Assembly: GCF_002294985.1 (NCBI RefSeq)
Contig: NZ_NSGE01000011.1
Location: forward strand, 105,915-169,914
Reading direction: 5' to 3'
DNA length: 64,000 nt
Origin: Mesorhizobium sp. WSM3862
GTDB lineage: Bacteria > Pseudomonadota > Alphaproteobacteria > Rhizobiales > Rhizobiaceae
The position numbers and the translations under genes were made by a program. The notes beneath the pieces were generated by a model. The model saw only the letters and a program-made list of their open reading frames with translations, searched no databases and was not told the origin of the DNA. Position 1 is the stretch's first letter. Each line of letters opens with the position of its first letter. Positions 61,101 to 64,000 of the stretch are shown in pieces.

Positions 61101-64000
61101 TCGAACGCATCCGAATGCAGCGCAACGGCAAGGCCGTCCACATTCACCTGGCTGGCGGCAACCGAAGGCAGGATCGCGGAAGCCTCGAGGCGAGCTTGCG
61201 TGCTTTGGCCGGCTATCTTTGCCGACAATGACTGGACCTCGATCTTGACCGGGCTTTCGGCGCTGCCGATCGTCAACGGCAGGCTGGGTCCGGATGACGT
61301 CAGATCGAGCGAAAAATCGCTGACGCCGTTCGGATTTAAGGTGCCGGCGGCGTTGCCGGAAATCTTGTCGCCCGCAAGCGTTGCATGGTCCAGGGCCAGG
61401 CCGCTCGCCAGACCGTAGCTGCCGACGGCATCCAGATTGAGCGGCCCAAGTCCCGCCTGGCGGGTCTGGCTGGTCTCGGCGCCGGCAAGCTTGGCGTCGA
61501 ACTCGATATCGGGATTGGCCGACGGCCCCGTGACGTGTGCCGTGCCTTCCAGCGTTCCGGCAGCATCCAGGCCCGGCACGAAATCATTGGCGAGCGCCGC
61601 AGGCAGGCCGGCGAAATTGGCCGTCAGGTCGAGGAGCTGGCCGGCGCTGCCGGAAATGGTCGCCGAGCCGCCGCCGAGATTGAGCGCAAGCTTCTCGACG
61701 CTAGCGACGCCGTTGGCGATTGCAAGGCGCGACGGCTCGGCGATCGCCGCCTTGATGCCGCGCAGGGTCGCTTCGCCGGACGCAATCTCGACGCTGGTCT
61801 TGCCGTCGGCGATCTTCACGCGCCCGGTCGCGGTGGCCGGAATTCCGGATGCCGTCGCGCCGCCGGAAAAGGCGGTCCAGTCGCCGTCGCGCTTCAGGTC
61901 GATGCCGATACCGCTGACCACCGTCTTGCCGGAAGTGACGCTGTCGGCCTTGATCGTGCCCGATATTGCCGGTCCCTTGAGATAATTGGCGATCAGCGCG
62001 TTGACGGTGATCGCCTTCGCGGCCAGTTCGCCGCGGGCGATCGATGTGCTGGCCGCATTGATGGTGAGGTTCGGAGCCGCGCCATCCTTGGCGAAGGCGA
62101 TCGTGCCGTTGATATCGCCGGTCGCCGTCTGGCCACCTAGCGCCGCCAGCGGGCCGACATCGGGAACGGCCAGCGTCAGCGTGCCGAGCGGCAGGAAAGC
62201 TTCGTCAAGCGCAAGGTCGCCGGAGATCTTGTTCGGTCCCAGCGACAGCAGAAGCCCGTTGATCGCGCTCTTGCCATTGGCGGTGGCAAGCACCGCATTG
62301 CCCTGCAGCGGCTGTCCGGCGACATTGCCGGTCAGTTGCACATCGGCCGCCGGATTGGCGGCATCCGCCTTGCCTGTCGCGGTGAGTTTCAATCCGGTGA
62401 TCTCGCGCGCTGCCACGGACAGCCTGTCGCTGTTCACCGTCAGCGCAAGGTCGGGCGCCATGATCGGACCTTGCGCATTCAGGCCAAAAGCGATGGCGCC
62501 CTTGGCGTCTTTCGACAGCAGCGAAACGTCGCTCAACGCCCCCCTGATGTCGGCGGCAAGCTTGTTGTCGGCAAGGCTCGCCTGCCCGTCGGCGCTCAGT
62601 GCGCCCGAGTTGAGCTTCAAGCCGGAGACATTGACGTTGCCGTTGGCGTCGCGTTTCAGCGCGGCGCTCAATTTCGCGCTCTCGCCCAGCATGCCGCGCG
62701 CCGCCGCCGGCAAGGCGGAAGAAGCGACATTGGCGTTCACATTGAGGTCGACGGCGCCGTCGCGCAGCGACATGCGGCCGGCGACCTGGCTGTTGAGCGC
62801 ATCGCTCTTGAGCGAGCCGCTGTTGACGGCAACGGCGTCGCTCGTCAAACGGCCGTTGACCTCGGCCGTGACCTTGCCGGCAACCAACGGCGCGATCATC
62901 GGATTGTCCAGGCCGATCCTGTCAATCGACACCGTCCCGGAGACCGGGCCTGCCCGCCCCTTGAGATCGAACGCATCCGAATGCAGCGCAACGGCAAGGC
63001 CGTCCACATTCACCTGGCTGGCGGCAACCGAAGGCAGGATCGCGGAAGCCTCGAGGCGAGCTTGCGTGCTTTGGCCGGCTATCTTTGCCGACAATGACTG
63101 GACCTCGATCTTGACCGGGCTTTCGGCGCTGCCGATCGTCAACGGCAGGCTGGGTCCGGATGACGTCAGATCGAGCGAAAAATCGCTGACGCCGTTCGGA
63201 TTTAAGGTGCCGGCGGCGTTGCCGGAAATCTTGTCGCCCGCAAGCGTTGCATGGTCCAGGGCCAGGCCGCTCGCCAGACCGTAGCTGCCGACGGCATCCA
63301 GATTGAGCGGCCCAAGTCCCGCCTGGCGGGTCTGGCTGGTCTCGGCGCCGGCAAGCTTGGCGTCGAACTCGATATCGGGATTGGCCGACGGGCCCGTGAC
63401 GTGTGCCGTGCCTTCCAGCGTTCCGGCAGCATCCAGGCCCGGCACGAAATCATTGGCGAGCGCCGCAGGCAGGCCGGCGAAATTGGTCGTCAGGTCGAGG
63501 AGCTGGCCGGCGCTGCCGGAAATGGTCGCCGAGCCGCCGCCGAGATTGAGCGCAAGCTTCTCGACGCTAGCGACGCCGTTGGCGATTGCAAGGCGCGACG
63601 GCTCGGCGATCGCCGCCTTGATGCCGCGCAGGGTCGCTTCGCCGGACGCAATCTCGACGCTGGTCTTGCCGTCGGCGATCTTCACGCGCCCGGTCGCGGT
63701 GGCCGGAATGCCGGATGCCGTCGCGCCGCCGGAAAAGGCGGTCCAGTCGCCGTCGCGCTTCAGGTCGATGCCGATACCGCTGACCACTGTCTTGCCGGAA
63801 GTGACGCTGTCGGCCTTGATCGTGCCCGATATTGCCGGTCCCTTGAGATAATTGGCGATCAGCGCATTGACGGTGATCGCTTTCGCCGCCACTTCGCCGC
63901 GGGCGATCGATGTGCTGGCCGCATTGATGGTGAGGTTCGGAGCCGCGCCATCCTTGGCGAAGGCGATCGTGCCGTTGATATCGCCGGTCGCCGTCTGGCC
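58148..64000 (-). CDS. tamB: Translocation and assembly module protein TamB family (5' end outside window)
   Basis: The frame is open for 1,950 codons to the right edge. The C-terminal ~400 residues form the TamB/DUF490 domain (DNDL-like LTEGTVGFQGSLVPYLNLTATT; PALPEDEVLAQLIFGRSMSNLSPLQIAQLADAA) ending GGVFYEREY. The rest is a repetitive beta-helix of alternating Gly/Ala-rich strands, as expected for a bridge-like periplasmic lipid or protein conduit working with a TamA/BamA partner. Residues corresponding to 60338-62203 and 62204-64000 are almost identical tandem copies (period 622 residues), and 58.5-60.3 kb holds a third, diverged copy. The N-terminal membrane anchor is not in the window. 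Confidence 0.9.
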   Translation of the reverse strand, partial: GQTATGDINGTIAFAKDGAAPNLTINAASTSIARGEVAAKAITVNALIANYLKGPAISGTIKADSVTSGKTVVSGIGIDLKRDGDWTAFSGGATASGIPATATGRVKIADGKTSVEIASGEATLRGIKAAIAEPSRLAIANGVASVEKLALNLGGGSATISGSAGQLLDLTTNFAGLPAALANDFVPGLDAAGTLEGTAHVTGPSANPDIEFDAKLAGAETSQTRQAGLGPLNLDAVGSYGLASGLALDHATLAGDKISGNAAGTLNPNGVSDFSLDLTSSGPSLPLTIGSAESPVKIEVQSLSAKIAGQSTQARLEASAILPSVAASQVNVDGLAVALHSDAFDLKGRAGPVSGTVSIDRIGLDNPMIAPLVAGKVTAEVNGRLTSDAVAVNSGSLKSDALNSQVAGRMSLRDGAVDLNVNANVASSALPAAARGMLGESAKLSAALKRDANGNVNVSGLKLNSGALSADGQASLADNKLAADIRGALSDVSLLSKDAKGAIAFGLNAQGPIMAPDLALTVNSDRLSVAAREITGLKLTATGKADAANPAADVQLTGNVAGQPLQGNAVLATANGKSAINGLLLSLGPNKISGDLALDEAFLPLGTLTLAVPDVGPLAALGGQTATGDINGTIAFAKDGAAPNLTINAASTSIARGELAAKAITVNALIANYLKGPAISGTIKADSVTSGKTVVSGIGIDLKRDGDWTAFSGGATASGIPATATGRVKIADGKTSVEIASGEATLRGIKAAIAEPSRLAIANGVASVEKLALNLGGGSATISGSAGQLLDLTANFAGLPAALANDFVPGLDAAGTLEGTAHVTGPSANPDIEFDAKLAGAETSQTRQAGLGPLNLDAVGSYGLASGLALDHATLAGDKISGNAAGTLNPNGVSDFSLDLTSSGPSLPLTIGSAESPVKIEVQSLSAKIAGQSTQARLEASAILPSVAASQVNVDGLAVALHSDAFDLKGRAGPVSGTVSIDRIGLDNPMIAPLVAGKVTAEVNGRLTSDAVAVNSGSLKSDALNSQVAGRMSLRDGAVDLNVNANVASSALPAAARGMLGESAKLSAALKRDANGNVNVSGLKLNSGALSADGQASLADNKLAADIRGALSDVSLLSKDAKGAIAFGLNAQGPIMAPDLALTVNSDRLSVAAREITGLKLTATGKADAANPAADVQLTGNVAGQPLQGNAVLATANGKSAINGLLLSLGPNKISGDLALDQAFVPVGTVSLDLPDIGPLAALALEKAEGDVRGAIAFSKAGNAPNVAVKATTAAIRRGDLSAKKVAVDAQIANYLAAPVISGKIRADSVTSGGTAVTGIDVDLKRDGDWTAFSGGATVKNIPAKAAGRVKVANGTTTVELASGQATVQGIKAAIAQASTVTIANGATTLDRLVLNLGGGTATVTGKVTQTLDINANLARVPVSLANSFSPGLDAAGSISGTVKVSGAPATPTVAFDVDASGVQTSQTRGAGLGGMNVSSSGTFAGSKLAFDANISDGAGLGLKGGGTVTTAGGPTLALDFKGKVPFSFLASKLAVQGLALNGTANVDVQVRGPVSAPVISGKVTTSGARLIDARSGLAVNDIGADVSIGGGVARINRLTGTLSTRGSLSASGTVGITPSQGFPADLSIKLTDARYTDGRVVTANLGGDLTIKGPLVSAPVIAGTINLARTVITVPDKLPGSLSELDVKHKNPPRAVRAQDRALNPPTSSSGGSSGSGLVLDVTVNAPNQIFIQGRGVDAELGGSLKLTGPASSPQAVGTFTLQRGRLTILAKRLTFTEGTVGFQGSLVPYLNLTATTTTSSATVTIVVSGEATNPKFNFSSAPALPEDEVLAQLIFGRSMSNLSPLQIAQLADAAAQLAGAGGTTSLLDNLRSAIGIDDLDVTTDEKGGTAVSAGKYLNDRTYVTIQKGDKPGSGKATIDLNVGRGVKLRGEANDAGEAKGGVFYEREY
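60338..64000. repeat. 1,866-bp near-identical in-frame tandem repeat inside tamB
   Basis: Copy 1 runs 60338-62203; copy 2 begins at 62204 and is cut by the window edge after 1,797 bp. By eye they differ at roughly a dozen positions (for example near 60350, 60374-60377, 60596, 61535, 61624, 61846, 61980-62027). About 930 bp from 60600 to 61530 show no difference I can find. 1,866 is divisible by three, so the frame is kept and 622 residues are duplicated. Confidence 0.92.

Noticed and set aside
60120..63284. Repeated plus-strand open frames antisense to tamB
   Set aside because: They repeat only because the coding strand repeats; the minus frame has the TamB domain and the normal stop.
60338..64000. 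CRISPR-like or satellite interpretation of the repeats
   Set aside because: Period is 1,866 bp, in frame, and fully coding; there are no short direct repeats with unique spacers anywhere in the window.

Overview
This looks like the chromosome of a Rhizobiales alphaproteobacterium, most likely Mesorhizobium or a close relative. The grounds are uniformly high GC, dense operons with ATGA-type overlaps, rhizobial gene families (DGTS lipid synthesis, fused dual-ATPase oligopeptide transporters, non-pyrrolysine MttB homologues) and short palindromic repeats of the kind scattered through Mesorhizobium intergenic DNA. I saw no phage, integrase, transposase, CRISPR array, rRNA or tRNA. Identifications come from reading the protein sequences; no database search was run.

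Layout. 1-4.4 kb: the 3' part of a fused hydantoinase/5-oxoprolinase gene, then btaAB for the phosphorus-free lipid DGTS, behind a textbook Pho box. 4.4-10.6 kb: a beta-lactamase-fold hydrolase, a GH25 lysozyme lipoprotein, an MltB-type transglycosylase, an ornithine decarboxylase-type enzyme and an EamA exporter. 10.6-13 kb: a 28-residue membrane peptide, then metF co-transcribed with an ArsR-methyltransferase fusion that resembles SahR. 13-25.3 kb: housekeeping and accessory enzymes (TrmO, DUF2293, class IV aminotransferase, MOSC, ICMT-like, KAS III, Tam, EttA, RNase T2, lipase) and a CaiB/TPP-enzyme pair.

25.3-43.5 kb is a reductive pyrimidine-degradation region. It holds an NMT1-type ABC transporter (SBP, two permeases, ATPase), dihydropyrimidinase, an M20 carbamoylase and an omega-aminotransferase, divergent from a rutR-type TetR gene, and 5 kb further on preTA. 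Together preTA, hydA, the carbamoylase and the transaminase form a complete path: uracil/thymine to dihydropyrimidine to carbamoyl-beta-amino acid to beta-alanine (or 3-aminoisobutyrate) to semialdehyde. RutR-like boxes sit both in the rutR/transaminase intergenic space and upstream of preT. Between the two halves lies an unrelated block: an XRE regulator, two SDRs, a DUF3592 protein, and an Rrf2-AhpD operon with a decayed DoxX gene.

43.6-51.6 kb: a frameshifted chaC, a two-domain VOC protein, a secreted unknown, an intact DoxX, and a likely methylated-amine/betaine pair (a DMGDH/sarcosine-dehydrogenase-like flavoprotein and an MttB homologue) separated by a double-hairpin repeat. 51.6-57.9 kb: a complete oligopeptide-type ABC importer (Tat-exported SBP, two permeases, fused ATPases). 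58.1-64 kb: the C-terminal part of a TamB-family giant whose coding sequence contains a nearly perfect 1,866-bp in-frame tandem duplication running off the right edge of the window.
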